NCBI GenBank assembly: GCA_038503065.1
Contig: JBCAMK010000001.1
Coordinates: 1,860,001 to 1,924,000, forward strand
Origin: Paragyromitra xinjiangensis
Taxonomy: Eukaryota; Ascomycota; Pezizomycetes; Pezizales; Discinaceae
DNA: 64,000 nucleotides
Reading direction: 5' to 3'
Shown here piece after piece: positions 11,631-23,386 of this stretch. The notes under the pieces are model-generated. The model had not been told where the DNA came from. It searched no databases and saw nothing but the letters and a program-made list of their open reading frames with translations. The first letter of the stretch is position 1; each line of letters starts with the position of its first letter. A program made the translations under genes and the position numbers.

Positions 11631-14046
11631 ATAGTCTTTATTTATGGGGGGGGGGGGTGCGATGAAGCTAAGCTGTTCTCTTTCTGGCTCTTCCTTTTGT
11701 AGACTGAGAATGTCGAAAGGGAAGAGAGAAAGAGAACAACGGGAGCGGGTAGGATTCGAGGAGCGTTTTGTAGTCACTGAGGACGGAGATGCCCCGAGAG
11801 AACGGGATAGATGGTACTGGATAAACGCCTAAGCTAAGCACGCAGGAATGGATGATGTAGTGTATGTAGGGATGAAAAGAGGGATAAGGGGGTTGACGGG
11901 TGGATAGATGGGGTGGATGGATGGATGCAGGAAGGGGGTGGGGAGCTCTCAGATAGGTGGACTAGGCTAGGCAGTAGGTTTCAGAAGCTACCAAACAACG
12001 AATAAGAGAGTAACCGGAGAGATGCGGAAAGTTGATTCTCTCTCTTTCCCTCTCTCAGGCAGAAGGAAGCGGGGGAGGTTGGCGGCAGCGAGCCGGAGGT
12101 ATCAATAGTTGATAGTGAATAAGTACCTGGTATTCGTAGTTGAGGATAGATAGCTATAGTTATCTAAAAGGTATATAGCAGCTGGGTAGGTAGGTCTTTT
12201 GTACGGAGCAGGCAAGCAGATGGGAGGTGTTTGTTGGGTTAGGGCAGGCTGATACTTGCGCAGGTTATGCTGGAGTCATGCACGAAGCTCTTGTACTCCT
12301 GAAGGTGGGGTTGTTCGCCCGTGCTGTTGGGTTCATTTGGTTGCCACTGCACCCAATCCGATTACCCAGCAGCTGCATGAGGGCGGCAGTGAGCAACAGC
12401 AGCAGAGCAGCACCGCATAAGGACGCCCGATGCCCTGTTGAGAGAGATTCCCATCACACGAAAGCACTGTCCGCCTATGGCAAAGGCCTACTAGATGCTT
12501 CTGCCCCTTCTATCTGCTTCGAACGGCCCGGTCCTCTTTTCGCTGTTCCTGTGCCTGCGTTGGCAGCCTGCCTATCTGCTCCCACATACATAGGAGTACG
12601 GCACAGCACATCAGATAGGCTTTTCTTTCGCCATTTAGAGCCCTCGTAGATCTAGGCTACCGAGGTTATCTAATCTACGCATTTCGAAAACGGCAGGCGT
12701 CGGCTAGGACCGTTGGAATCCAGGAGCAGAGATGAAGGACGTGGTGGATAACAAGATTCCGATATCAGGACTGTTCTCTATCTACATATATATTTACCCA
12801 GAACTATTAAACAGGTTTCCAGCAATCATGACAATATGTGTGTGGATATATACGTATAGTAGGACCCTAGAGCGGGGAGTGAGGGCGGGACCAAAGCCAA
12901 CCCGAACCTTGGGTAAAGAGTGCCTACCATACCTTTACGGGTGGGTGCAACTGCTGGTACACAAATGTACAGATTCTAGGCTCGTGGACTCGTTGAGAAG
13001 ACATGATACGTTCTCTTGGAGATCATCATCTGGGGGCGTGACATGTACCCGCACCAATGGATAAGCGACAATGCTTGCCGCAGGGTCCAAAGGAGATCTT
13101 TCTGTGGCTGTTGAAACAGCCTGGTCAGGTGGCAGATAAATCCGGCTGTGGCACATTTCATCACGTTGGCAGTACTCACCTTGTTTGCTTATTCTGTTTT
13201 GTCCGACCAAGGGAGGCCTGAACCAACCCTTTCTTGGCGACGGTGGCGGGTGGCCAAACATATATTCGTTAATGTCTATAATTACGCGTGTAGGGAGTAC
13301 ATAGGGTCTACAGCGCACGAATGAATGATTTTCAAGCATCGAACATGTTTGACACAGAGTCCTAGCGATTCGAAAAGGTAAATATGCCTACATGTATCTC
13401 TGCATCTTTGGCCGACTATGCAAGTCTCTACCTCAGGCTCCAGAAGTCTGTTCGCCCGTCTGTCCGCCTTACGCCTTGGGCCGAAGGAAGGAAGCACTGA
13501 GTGCTCATTCAGGCTGTCTCTGCACCATTCCGTGAAAGGTAACTCAGGGCCCGGATCTTTGCAGCGATCAAAAAAAAGCCCAACAACGACCTCTGTACTG
13601 TGGGGGGAAACAATTTGTTTTGAATTCCAAAGCGGAGAGAATTATCGCTAACATCGTCATCACCATCATCACCGTCCATCCTCTGTCAATCCAGTTGCCA
13701 AGGTAATACAGACAGAAGGTGAGTTCCACCCTTGTCTCGCATCTGCTGTCTCTCTCCAGTTGCAACGACTCCAAACCACCTCAAGTCCAACTCTCACAAG
13801 CTCTTTGTTTCCTGAGCCGTTTGACAATTCTTCAAATCTAAATTATTTTCATCCCTAGCGCCATCCCCCACGAAGAGCCTCATATCACAATCGGTCTCAG
13901 CTCTTTTTACCGACCGTGTCGGTATTGCTTTAAACATCCAGACCCCTCCCCCGCTCCCCAGCCTGTTCACTCCTCCATCCGTCACCACGGCCGCCTCAAA
14001 GCTCACCACCCACCTGGAAGCTCTTGCTCTCCAAGACTCTGCGGGA
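11631..14046. other. divergent intergenic region
   Basis: Upstream region shared by the BCAS3-like gene (minus) and the F-box-like gene (plus). It holds a 12-base G run at 11646-11657, GGAT-type microsatellite near 11908-11935, and a TACATGTA site at 13389. A CA/TC-rich tract at 13650-14046 probably forms a long leader of the plus-strand gene. A 140-codon frame at 12227-12649 has no recognisable motif and I do not call it. Confidence 0.5.
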
Positions 14047-16911
14047 ATGCAGGTCCTACCCCCGCCGCCATCTTCTAGGGGCCCTGACATCCTCACCAAT
14101 CCCGTCATCCTTGAGTCCATCCTTCCAGAGCTGCCTCATCTTTCGGATATCCTCTCGCTGCAATTCGTCTCACGACAGCTTTATCTACTCGTTCAGCCTC
14201 TTCATCCACTTTATGCTCGTGAAATCTCCCTCGCTCATCTATCACATGTCAAGAACAAGGATCTTATCACAGTTCTTCATCGGTCTCTTCGTCCCGGCCC
14301 ATCCACCCAACGTCGTTTGTTGGCCGATGGACGTACCGTCACCGTCGGCGAAGGGATAGGAAAAGCTTACGTCGGGCCTTGGAGGTTTCTCCGGGTCATC
14401 ACCCTGACCGGTACCAGTGTCACGAGCAGATCTGTCAAGCTTCTAATTGCCGCTTCATCCGGAGGTAAAATCCCAGGACTCCCGGAATTGCTTCGTGAGA
14501 GGCAGCCGGGGATGCCCGGCAATCTTGACCCGGACATGGACGCTCTAGGCATTAGCAACGGATTTTTTGCCAAGGATTTTGGTGTCGTGTCGCCGGGTGC
14601 TTATCGGTTGCTCGCCGATCAGTCGCTACGGTTGGATAAGCTTTGCGTCACGGATTGTCCTGCAGTAGATATTACTGATATCAATAACTTTCTGAAAAAG
14701 ATTTTGATAGCGGTAACTGCACCTAAGCGTAGAGAGCTAAGATTAAGAGCTTCACAGCTTGTTGCAGCCCAGCAACAACAGAACGCTGTGCCGGCCAATC
14801 CCAACGTTCCTCCTGGGTTCGGTCCTGGCGCTCCCGCTGGATTCGTCGCGGCCCAGCAGATGCAGCAACAGGCACAACCTGTACAGGAAGACCTTACTAG
14901 TATTCCTTATCCGCTTCCCGCAACTGTTGATGAGCTGGCGGATTTTGGGCTGCCTTGTCTATCGTTGAGACGTCTTGAGGTCGCAAACATTAGTGGGCTA
15001 TGGGTTGATCCTCCAGAGAGGTTTAGGGGTAAAAAAGAATGGGGGTATTCAAAAGATTGCCCGTTCGGTCGAAATATCGGGAGTCTCAATTCCATCGCAG
15101 GTTGTCTTGGCCTCGATGTTGATGTCCTCTTTTGCCAGGGCGCCGGTTGTGCAACTAGCTCCGATAACGGTAGATGGAGGCAGAGTAACCCTCACGGATT
15201 TGACGTTGACGACTTTGATGCCTTCGATGGTATTATTCCTGATCTGGCAAACTCCCGGGAGCATAATCCCCAAGCTCTGTCTCACACCAGTGAAAGCTCT
15301 GCTTTGATGGGCAACGATAGGAACAACCACCGCAGGACTTATCATTACCCGCTTCCAAGACTCCCTGGTGAGAGGATTCTAATGACAGAGGACGGGCGTG
15401 TTTTTAGAATCCCAAGACACGCTATCCCCAACCAACAGAGTCAAGCCGCTCAGGCGCAGCAGCAGCAGCAAGCTCTGAATCTCTTTCAGGCTGCAATGAA
15501 TGCTCAACCACCAGGTCAACCACCAGTAGGCGCGCCAGTGATTGGGGCGGCGCCGGTACCAGCACCGCCTCCTGCACAAGTACTTGCGCCGGTAGCAGGA
15601 GCTACACCAGCAGTGGGAAATGTACCAGCGAATGTTCCAGGTGCAAACCAGAACGCGTGGAACGTGTGGGCTGCAGGGCTCGGCGGGAATGGTGGGAATG
15701 GTGGGAACGGTGGGAACGGGAATAATGATGGAAACGGAGGAAATGGTGGTGGTGGCGGTGTTGGAGCTGCAAATGGATGGGCGAGTAATCTCTTTCTGCA
15801 GGATCCAGCGCAGTACGGCCTCGGGGCGTGGCACCAGCTACAGCCGCATGACAATCAGATTCAAGTCTCTGGGAATAGTCAGACGCTGATGCAGACGATC
15901 ATGCAGAATTTCCCTAGCGTCCCTGGGGCCGTTGCTGTTGTCCAACCCAACCCTACACCAGCGACAGTGACTTCTCAGCAGCCACAACAGGATCCAGCAG
16001 GACAAACGCCTCAAGCAGGCTCTGTGGGAATGGCAGGTGGTGATACAAGCATTGTTGGAGCCATTGACACAGCTATGGCCGACATTTCCCAGGGTGATAC
16101 CTCAGACCAGGGGAACACTACGATAATCGTTGATGATATAGTCCCTGCGGATTTAGAACCTCCAACAAGCACATCTGAAAATGGAGAAGGATCCCCAACG
16201 GCACCCAACAATGCTATTTGGCAAACCCTCTTGCCTGCAGATGCAGATGGCGTTCAAACCCCGCCCTACAACCAGCAACCCTCATCTTCAGCTTTATCGT
16301 GGAATCCCGCCGTTGGACCACCTCCATCCGCAGCTGGACCTTCATCTGCTGCCGGCCCATCCTCTGCTGCACCGCCTCCACCTCCACCTCCAACTCCAAC
16401 CCCAGCTGCTGACCCTGCGTGGGCATCGTTCCTAGCAACAGCCACGAACCAATCAAACGTTCCATTGCAATTTGGAGCGGCAGCAGGAGCGGCGACAACA
16501 AATACTTTTCCGCATCCAAACCCTTTGCCATATGGTGGGCCTTTCCAACCAAACTTCGCCAACATGTATCCACCACTCCCCCCACCCGCCCCAGCTGCGG
16601 TCCCGACCCAAGATCCGACCCTAGCCACAACAGCAGCGGCAGGGAACGTAGCAGGGAACGCAAACCTCATGCCGTTCGCGCATTTAGTTCAAACAAACGC
16701 ACAAAACGTTTCATTGCCGCGAAGGCGTAATAACTCGCCTGGTGGAAACCGTGGTGGAGCTGGGCAGGCAGGAGCAAGGCCTGGGAGGAGGATTGCGATG
16801 TTAGATGGACCGAGAGGGTTATGCGAGGGATGCGGAAGGGAGGTGTGGCTGTGCGACAGCTGTAATCGATATTGGGTTGTTACCTGTGGGGGGTGTGCTG
16901 CGAAGCAGTAA
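14047..16911 (+). CDS. F-box-like protein with long disordered middle and Cys-rich tail
   Basis: Single-exon frame of 954 residues. Residues about 18-60 (NPVILESILPELPHLSD, then ILSLQFVSRQLYLL) have the shape of an F-box, the SKP1-binding helix set of SCF ubiquitin ligases. Residues about 70-400 are globular and contain several Cys. About 420-900 is low complexity, with poly-Gln, a Gly-Asn block (GGNGGNGGN), and Pro/Ala-rich tracts. The last 30 residues hold three CxxC pairs (926/929, 936/939, 947/950), which could bind zinc. If the F-box is real, the middle would recruit a substrate for ubiquitination, but no leucine-rich or WD40 repeats are visible. The ATG at 14047 is the first in frame and lies just before the F-box. 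The F-box call is by pattern only, without a profile search. Confidence 0.65.
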   Translation: MQVLPPPPSSRGPDILTNPVILESILPELPHLSDILSLQFVSRQLYLLVQPLHPLYAREISLAHLSHVKNKDLITVLHRSLRPGPSTQRRLLADGRTVTVGEGIGKAYVGPWRFLRVITLTGTSVTSRSVKLLIAASSGGKIPGLPELLRERQPGMPGNLDPDMDALGISNGFFAKDFGVVSPGAYRLLADQSLRLDKLCVTDCPAVDITDINNFLKKILIAVTAPKRRELRLRASQLVAAQQQQNAVPANPNVPPGFGPGAPAGFVAAQQMQQQAQPVQEDLTSIPYPLPATVDELADFGLPCLSLRRLEVANISGLWVDPPERFRGKKEWGYSKDCPFGRNIGSLNSIAGCLGLDVDVLFCQGAGCATSSDNGRWRQSNPHGFDVDDFDAFDGIIPDLANSREHNPQALSHTSESSALMGNDRNNHRRTYHYPLPRLPGERILMTEDGRVFRIPRHAIPNQQSQAAQAQQQQQALNLFQAAMNAQPPGQPPVGAPVIGAAPVPAPPPAQVLAPVAGATPAVGNVPANVPGANQNAWNVWAAGLGGNGGNGGNGGNGNNDGNGGNGGGGGVGAANGWASNLFLQDPAQYGLGAWHQLQPHDNQIQVSGNSQTLMQTIMQNFPSVPGAVAVVQPNPTPATVTSQQPQQDPAGQTPQAGSVGMAGGDTSIVGAIDTAMADISQGDTSDQGNTTIIVDDIVPADLEPPTSTSENGEGSPTAPNNAIWQTLLPADADGVQTPPYNQQPSSSALSWNPAVGPPPSAAGPSSAAGPSSAAPPPPPPPTPTPAADPAWASFLATATNQSNVPLQFGAAAGAATTNTFPHPNPLPYGGPFQPNFANMYPPLPPPAPAAVPTQDPTLATTAAAGNVAGNANLMPFAHLVQTNAQNVSLPRRRNNSPGGNRGGAGQAGARPGRRIAMLDGPRGLCEGCGREVWLCDSCNRYWVVTCGGCAAKQ

Positions 16912-17676
16912 ATGAGGATCGAAGTGAGATGAAAGTAGTTTCTCTCTCATTAGTTGGGATAATTGGTTTTCATTTACTCTTTTCCTGAAGAGAAACTGTT
17001 TGAGTATGATTTAGGTTCATGATTTTCGGATGGGTAATGACTAGTCTTTTTCCTAATTCTTGGGTTGGATTCTCTTTTTTTCCATTGCTTTTTGGCTTCC
17101 TTTTTCATCGGGTTCATGGTTCTGGGGTTCTTTTTCTCATCTGCTCTACTTTTATACTCGGATCTCGTTTTTTCTCTCATTGATTGAGTTGTTGGATGAA
17201 TATGTCCTTTCTCTCTCATCTTTGCTTGGGTGCACATATGTTCTTCTTCCGTAGGTAATTTCTTTTTTCTTCTTGTTCTGTTGTGATATCTACGGTGAGG
17301 TTAAGCAACTATAAAATTTGGGTCGTGACGGAACATACAAAAAATGGTGTCAGTTGGTGCGGTTTTGTCAAAAGGTATTTTGCTGGGATAGGGCATGGAA
17401 TAAAACTGGCGCGGGGCACAAAGATGTGAGACGGAGCCACTTAAATGGATAGTCGGGAGGGGATTGGGTAGGTGGCAGCACTACTTGATAGAACAATTAT
17501 AGGAATTGATTGTCTCTAAGTAGCCGTTTAGTTTTATTATGTCTGTCGGATAGTGATAATGATATCAAAAACTGCTGAGGGAAGTAGATTGATGTTCCGA
17601 TGTCCCACTGAAGAGTAAAGCCTCAAAGGCAGGCGAGGAGCTCAAATATATATACTGTAAGAACACCAAGAAGTTC

Positions 17677-17777
17677 TTCTAGAACCTTCTAGAGAGTAGC
17701 CAATAAGGAGAGAGTCTATCAAAAACACCATAGGACTATCGTCGAGTGCTAACTCGTGATTCAAAGCTGCATATAAA
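17677..17777 (+). promoter_or_regulatory. Heat-shock-element, CCAAT and TATA block
   Basis: Bases 17677-17694 read TTC-TA-GAA-CC-TTC-TA-GAG, three perfect inverted nGAAn units and a fourth near-match, the binding pattern of fungal heat shock factor. GAA units also occur at 17661 and 17670. CCAAT follows at 17700-17704 and TATAAA at 17772-17777. The order and spacing resemble a plus-strand heat-shock promoter. No frame longer than 61 codons follows within 1 kb. Confidence 0.5.
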
Positions 17778-19324
17778 CACCCAACAATAAGCTGAGCACA
17801 AGAATTAGAGGAACTGTACAGAGGTAGGTATACTCGCTCACAAAGTAATTTGTCAGGGCTACCCCCAATCTACTACTGCTTCCTCTCAGGATTACCTCTG
17901 AATTAGGTGATCTTTTCTCCAATTTGCAGTGGGCCATAGCCCTCCCAAAGTCCAGTATAAATTTCTCAAATAACTTTTGATTTCACATACAACTAGAACG
18001 ACCTCTTGTATCTTAGACTATGATTCTATATTACAGCTCTTCAGTTAGTCTACCGTAGTACACGTATTTACTATTTCCCTACTTGCTTAAGACCCACATG
18101 CCTTTTTCATCGCTTTTCTAACGCCGTTATTTCCAAATCGGCATTTGAGCTTTACTCTTTCTAAGATACCACCTCTCTTTTACCTCCTCCAAAACTTTAC
18201 ATAGTTATCAGTTAACCTTATACTAGCTGTTGGAAGCAAGTTGTGACAGGTTCTCCCACATATTTACCATTCTCAGCTGTAGCGCGATTAGAATATGTCG
18301 TAACCACGTCCACCCCTTTATCTATCAAAGGGTCGTCAAATTTCTTCTGTATTGTTTTTCTTCTTCGCCGGAGCAACACAAGCTCCCGACTCCATTATTG
18401 GCTTGAGAATGCAGTCTATATACCCTAGAAGTTTTGGAGTGTTGGTAGATAGAGTGGATGGTGGCAATGAACGTGTAAACGAAGGGTGAATCTATCACAG
18501 GTACATGTAGTTGATCCTATAAGCTTCATCCATCACAAGATGTAAAACCATTGTGCGGGCACTCCCCACTGACTGCACTGACTATACATAAAATTACAAT
18601 CGCACTAAAGGTTTCTTGACATAATTCCTGCAAGAACTTTAGCAGTCCGATACTGATACGCGTAAGCCACTCTCGATTACTACATCCCTAAAATTCCATA
18701 GGGTATGAATCTGTTCATCACCCCCCCCCACGTTAGTCTCTATTAGGCTCGTTCCTATCCCCTACTGCCTAAGAAAGCCGCGTGTATGGGGCTGGGCACG
18801 AGACTAGCTTTCGATATGTTTAACAAACATTGGGGTGCGGCCTGCTACCCGTTCCCGATAATTACGCCAGATGCACTTTTACATCTAACCCGTATACAAG
18901 CTTACCTCTTTCCCAATAACACCTCTCCCTAGTAACCCCCAAAGTAAGTCAAGATCCGCTACAACGGAAAACAGGTACCCTTATTTATATAATAAATAAA
19001 AATATAGAGATAGGAACATCATGCAGTAATCCTTACCTGAGACTGGAGTCATTTAACTTTACTATGTCCTGATTTTATCTTATTTTTTTTTGTTAACTAC
19101 ATGTACGGTCACCTAACAGAGACTTGACCGTAATTTTTCCTTTCTCCGCCCATCATTGTTGTCCAGCAAGCACGAGTAATCACTTATAGAGGAACCAGGA
19201 AGTACCACAATTTCCCTCTGGCGGAGGTCTGTCAATCGGACCAATCTTATTCCCAGACCTTATTAAGCGAAAATTCTGCTATACATGTGCGAAGCAGCAG
19301 CTGAGAACGATATCACTGGGAGAA

Positions 19325-19340
19325 TAACCCTAACCCTAAA
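19325..19340 (-). repeat. Short interstitial telomere-like repeat
   Basis: TAACCCTAACCCTAAA contains two full copies and a partial copy of CCCTAA, the fungal telomere unit TTAGGG on the minus strand. It is internal and far too short to be a telomere. Single telo-box-like sites also occur near 40581 and 49461. Confidence 0.6.
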
Positions 19341-19985
19341 TCGAAATTTACAACACAGGCGGGGAAAGCGGTTTCCCTCTATGCAAGAACAGAGAGAGAC
19401 TCTCTGCTCGAAGGGCCGAGAATGTAAAGTCTAACAAAGTTTCCCTATCCCATTCTTAGAACTATCCCGTCCCAGCAGGGAAGGGTCTAGCCCTGTCGCC
19501 GGCAAATTTTCACTTGGCAAGAGCACTATTTAATGCGGGTCGACCCCACACCCCTCTTCATCTCATTAGACAGACCGCCAGCAAACAAATTCACATTACA
19601 GAATCGGCTTCCTTCCGTGGTGAAAGCCAAATGGGAAGGGTGTTTTCGCGCTGAGCGGAGAAGGACTACGTGGGCCCATGGCTGGGCGCCTGGCTTTGAT
19701 GAACGAATGCTCATATGAGAAGTTGGGAATCAGCGAGGGTTATATTCCTCATTAAGACACCAGTGGGGAATTTGGGGGTTTCGGTAAGGATAAAGACCGC
19801 TCCTCTCCAATAGGAGAGTGTGCATAGTAATCTACTGGGGAGATGTATTATAGTATGCTTAATTCAAAAATATCAATTAGTTTTACTACTGCGTGAGGTT
19901 TCGATGAGGCAACCGTGTTCTCTTCGAATCTTGTAGTAGTAACGATCCCAGGAACCAGGTTTGCAAACAAAGGGCTTACGCGGCG

Positions 19986-20243
19986 TCACAACCTTTGGTC
20001 GGCGCAGACGGGATCTTCAGGGTTGAGCTTCTTCTTGCCTCGGATGTAGTCCTCCAAGATACAGTAGATGACGTGCAGGATCCGGGAACGATTGTGTTTT
20101 GTTTTTGTTTGGAGTTGTAGGGCGGATAAGAGCCTAGTGAAGTGATTTAGGTGGATGTAAGCACAGGATCCAAGATGCAGTTCCTCATAGACTTTCGCAT
20201 GTAGAATCCAGACTCCGCTGTAGACCACGGTTGCTTCAATCAT
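19986..20243 (-). CDS. Small open reading frame, hypothetical
   Basis: An 85-codon frame from ATG at 20243 to a stop at 19986. I do not recognise it. The composition is protein-like and not low complexity: residues such as VYEELHLGSCAYIHL, ILHVIYCILEDYIRG and the charged end KKKLNPEDPVCADQRL. There is no signal peptide or clear domain. It would be divergent from the metal transporter that starts at 20510, with about 265 bases between them. It could equally be an exon of a larger gene, a remnant, or chance, so confidence is low. Confidence 0.25.
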   Translation of the reverse strand: MIEATVVYSGVWILHAKVYEELHLGSCAYIHLNHFTRLLSALQLQTKTKHNRSRILHVIYCILEDYIRGKKKLNPEDPVCADQRL

Positions 20244-20509
20244 GGGAACTCATAAACAGGGTGACGTGAAGAATTTGTGTCACTGGTGGATCTTCTTCAC
20301 CCAGAAGCAAGGAACCAAGGTGGGCCGTTCCTGCATGGACGGAGTCTAAAGCACGTAGCCCTCAACAACGAAAATAATTGAAGCCGGACAACCCCCAGAA
20401 ACGATAGTAACGATACGCGCACTTGCGCACGCGATCCCCTTACAGAGGCCTGAAACTCAGCGCGGCAATCCTTCCCCGCCTCGCCTAAATAAAAGAAAAA
20501 AGAGTACGT

Positions 20510-22166
20510 TTGCAGATGCGTCTCCTTGCACTGCGCGGCGGAGGTGGGAGCGGTAGGGTTATTGGCAGTATTCGAGGGGGAGGAAGTGTCGGTGGTCGAC
20601 GATATAACTTGCCCTGGTCCCGTCGTTCATTTCCGAGTTCTCCTACCGGCTGTCTGTTGCTATTCTATTCGTTGCGAACACGTTCCCTTAAAGTGCCTGG
20701 TGAATCAACTGCTGTGCTACAGCGCCTCACGAATAGTCGATCCTTCTCCACTATCAATAACCCCCTCAAGCTCACCAGCACTGCTCTCACACCATCATCA
20801 GCTAGAAGGCCGCTACTCTACACCTCCGTAAAACTGGCGTCCTCCCAGCAACAGCGCGACCATCGCGGTCATTCCCATGGGCACCATCACCACCATGACA
20901 ATACCTACCTCACATCGAAGAACAAGGCTGATGCTGGTGTGAGGATCACCCGGTTAGGATTGTACACCAATGTCGGCATGGCTATTTCAAAGGGGATCGG
21001 GGGCTGGTACTTCAATTCTCAGGCTCTGGTTCGTGTCCCCGAGAGAGCAGAGGAGAAGGAAAGGCTGGGCTAATTTCTCCCAATAACAGATAGCAGACGC
21101 TTTCCATTCTCTTACAGATCTCATCTCGGATATCATGACGCTGGCTACCGTCTCTTTTGCCTTGAAGAAACCAACAGAGAGATTCCCGAACGGCTACGGC
21201 AAGATCGAGAGCTTGGGGAGTTTGGGGGTTAGCAGTTTGCTACTGGTTGGTGGGCTGCTCATGGGTCAGTTGTACAAGCCTCACGCTTTCTAGTAGCTTT
21301 CGTCTGACTCTCAGAAACCTATCAGGCTACCATGCTCTTGACGCCTTATACGTACAGTTCTTCTTGGACCATGCAGAGGCCTTGGCGCATGCTGCCCATG
21401 GTCATGGTCACGGTCACGGTCACTCACACTCACACTCACACACTGATCTAGGACCAAATGTAAACGCGGCATGGCTAGCAGCAGGCTCAATCGTTATCAA
21501 AGAATGGTTATATCGAGCTAGTAGGCCTTTCACTCCCCTCTTCATGAAGCACGCAGAAACACTGACCCTTCCCCTCAAACAGCCATGAAAGTCGCCAAAG
21601 AACGTAAATCTTCCGTCCTCGCCTCCAATGCTGTCCACCACCGTATCGACTCCCTCACCGCCATAGTCGCTCTTTGCGCAATTGGTGGAGCCCACTTTCT
21701 CAACAACGCGAGCTGGTTAGACCCCGTAGGAGGTCTCCTCGTCTCTATGATGGTTGTCACTGCTGGCTGGGGCAATACCCGTGCGGCACTACTAGAACTC
21801 GTTGACGTAGGCCTCGATGATGAAATCAAAGACAGTATCCGAAAAGCCGCCGACAAAGCGCTGGCATTACGACCGGAGAGGTTAGGTGTCAGGGACGTTG
21901 GAGGTCTCAAGTCAGGACAGAACTACCTTGCGGAGCTGACTGTCGAGGTTCCTGCGGGGACAACGGTAGCAGAGACTAGAATGGTGGAAGAAGGACTCAG
22001 AGATGTTGTCGGTGCGGAAGTCAGAGGGGTCAGGAGGATTAAGGTTAGATTTGTCGAAGAAGGTGCCGCTGAGCAATCTGAGTTTGTAGAAAAGGAGCAA
22101 GCGTTGGAATTGGAAGACAAGCATGAACACCATGATCATGATCACGAGCCGAGGAAAGCGTTGTAA
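20510..22166 (+). CDS. MMT-type mitochondrial cation diffusion facilitator
   Basis: Cation efflux family transporter resembling yeast Mmt1/Mmt2, which move iron across the mitochondrial membrane. Four exons: 20510-21028, 21090-21264, 21326-21520 and 21583-22166. Introns of 61, 61 and 62 bp have GT-AG ends, and joining them gives a continuous 490-residue protein. The first 110 residues are rich in Arg and Ser and poor in acidic residues, a likely mitochondrial presequence. A His-rich run (119-129) precedes the first membrane helix. IADAFHSLTD (174-183) spans the exon 1/2 junction and is the first metal site. A second His-rich loop covers 253-270. HHRID (H315, D319) is the other metal site, after the exon 3/4 junction. 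The tail from GVRDVGG onward fits the cytoplasmic-type ZT dimer domain and ends in another His/Asp-rich stretch. The ATG at 20510 is in the first exon; an ATG at 20516 is also possible. The substrate is inferred. Confidence 0.88.
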
Positions 22167-23386
22167 AAATTTAGGTGCATTTGTCTTGGGAACCAAATGA
22201 TGCCTAGCGGCATAGATTGCATTCATATTTTTCTTTGGGATCTACGGGTTGGGGTTTCTATATTTACTTTTAAGAATCTGTTGGAGATGGGCAAACCCTT
22301 TTTTTATTTCCCTTGCCTATTCTATGTAAAATCAATTCATAGTCGATTATAAAGAGGCCCTAGGTCACATCAAATTGACCCAAGTTCAACACCTGGAAAA
22401 AGAACCAACCCTCCCCGAAGGCTACTTTCCCTCATCTACACCTCAAACCCCTATTCCAATGCCATCAAAAGAGCTATTTACGACTGCATACGATCAAAAC
22501 TCGAACACCCAGAGTTCAAGTGCACGACCCCTGCCCACCATTAAGAGAGCCTATTCCGAGGCTATGGTCACAGCACGTCACTCATTTTATATACACATTA
22601 CCCCAGAATTTTTCTTTTTTCGGTTATTTCTTTTTCCTAGAAGAGATGGTATGCATATCAAAGTTAATCGTATTTAAACTCTGTTTCACCAGTCACACAA
22701 AATAGTCAGGCTTTGCCGATATCCCGATACCTGCATGGGAGACGACCCCCTGCAGATTCAACGAAAAGATGGGCTTTGGGGCTCAAGTAGAGCATATATA
22801 CATGTACCTACATGTATCCCAACCAACAGCATAAATACATGTATCCGTATGCAAAGAACAGTTTCTCAAGAATCGGCAAACCCGAATCATGCTGGAGCCC
22901 CCCTTCAGTTTTAAGCCGCAGCTTTAAATTGAGTCATTCATCCTGGGATGTCACAAGCGAGGTGAAGTCCATGATATGTCCTTGAGCTTAGCCGCTGAAG
23001 TGAACCAATTTTAATGCCCACAACGGCTTTCTACATTACATATCAGGACAGAGGTACAAAAGCCTTAGTGTTTTAAGCTACGAACTGCGGGCCGCTCATC
23101 CCTATAAGGATACACGTGTTGATCGAAACCTTTTTTCGGCGGACTATTACCCGAATCAAGGCATTGGGAAAGAAGAAATGTTTCTTCGCACTACAAAATA
23201 ACTAAGCTGGATATGAAGCGCTTAATCGAACATACATATATCCTACTCTTGTAGAACGACCTCGATCACATGATAACTCTTATGTATAGCCAACGAGTCG
23301 CCGCGAGATATGGAATCGTGCTCAACTTATTTCACATTTCCCCCACATTCTTTCATCTGTGGTGTTGAACGCCATATTTAAACAGC
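22167..23386. other. intergenic region
   Basis: A T-rich 3' region comes first. A 100-codon plus-strand frame at 22375-22677 overlaps other partly open frames and has no recognised motif, so I do not call it. Three TACATGTA sites cluster within 45 bases at 22799, 22809 and 22836, the densest group in the window. The last 150 bases before 23387 are the likely promoter of the membrane-protein gene. Confidence 0.5.

Larger units (their letters stand above)
16912..20509. other. gene-free region with a heat-shock-like promoter block
   Basis: T-rich 3' sequence of the F-box-like gene runs to about 17260. The heat-shock-like block lies at 17677-17777. TACATGTA sites are at 18502 and 19098, a C run at 18721-18729, and a short telomere-like stretch at 19325-19340. 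An 85-codon minus-strand frame at 19986-20243 is listed separately. No protein gene is supported between 17260 and 19980. Confidence 0.5.

Noticed and set aside
11461..11777. Longer N-terminus of the BCAS3-like protein from ATG 11777
   Set aside because: The extra 49 residues are low complexity and read through a 12-base G/C run; the ATG at 11630 is more plausible. Not fully excluded.
12227..12649. 140-codon plus-strand frame
   Set aside because: No recognisable motif or transcript signals; composition looks like chance translation of a GC-richer patch.
19325..19340. Telomere or chromosome end
   Set aside because: Only about two and a half internal units; unique sequence on both sides.
22375..22677. 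100-codon plus-strand frame with ordinary-looking residues
   Set aside because: Two other frames over the same bases look equally protein-like; no start context, no family likeness.
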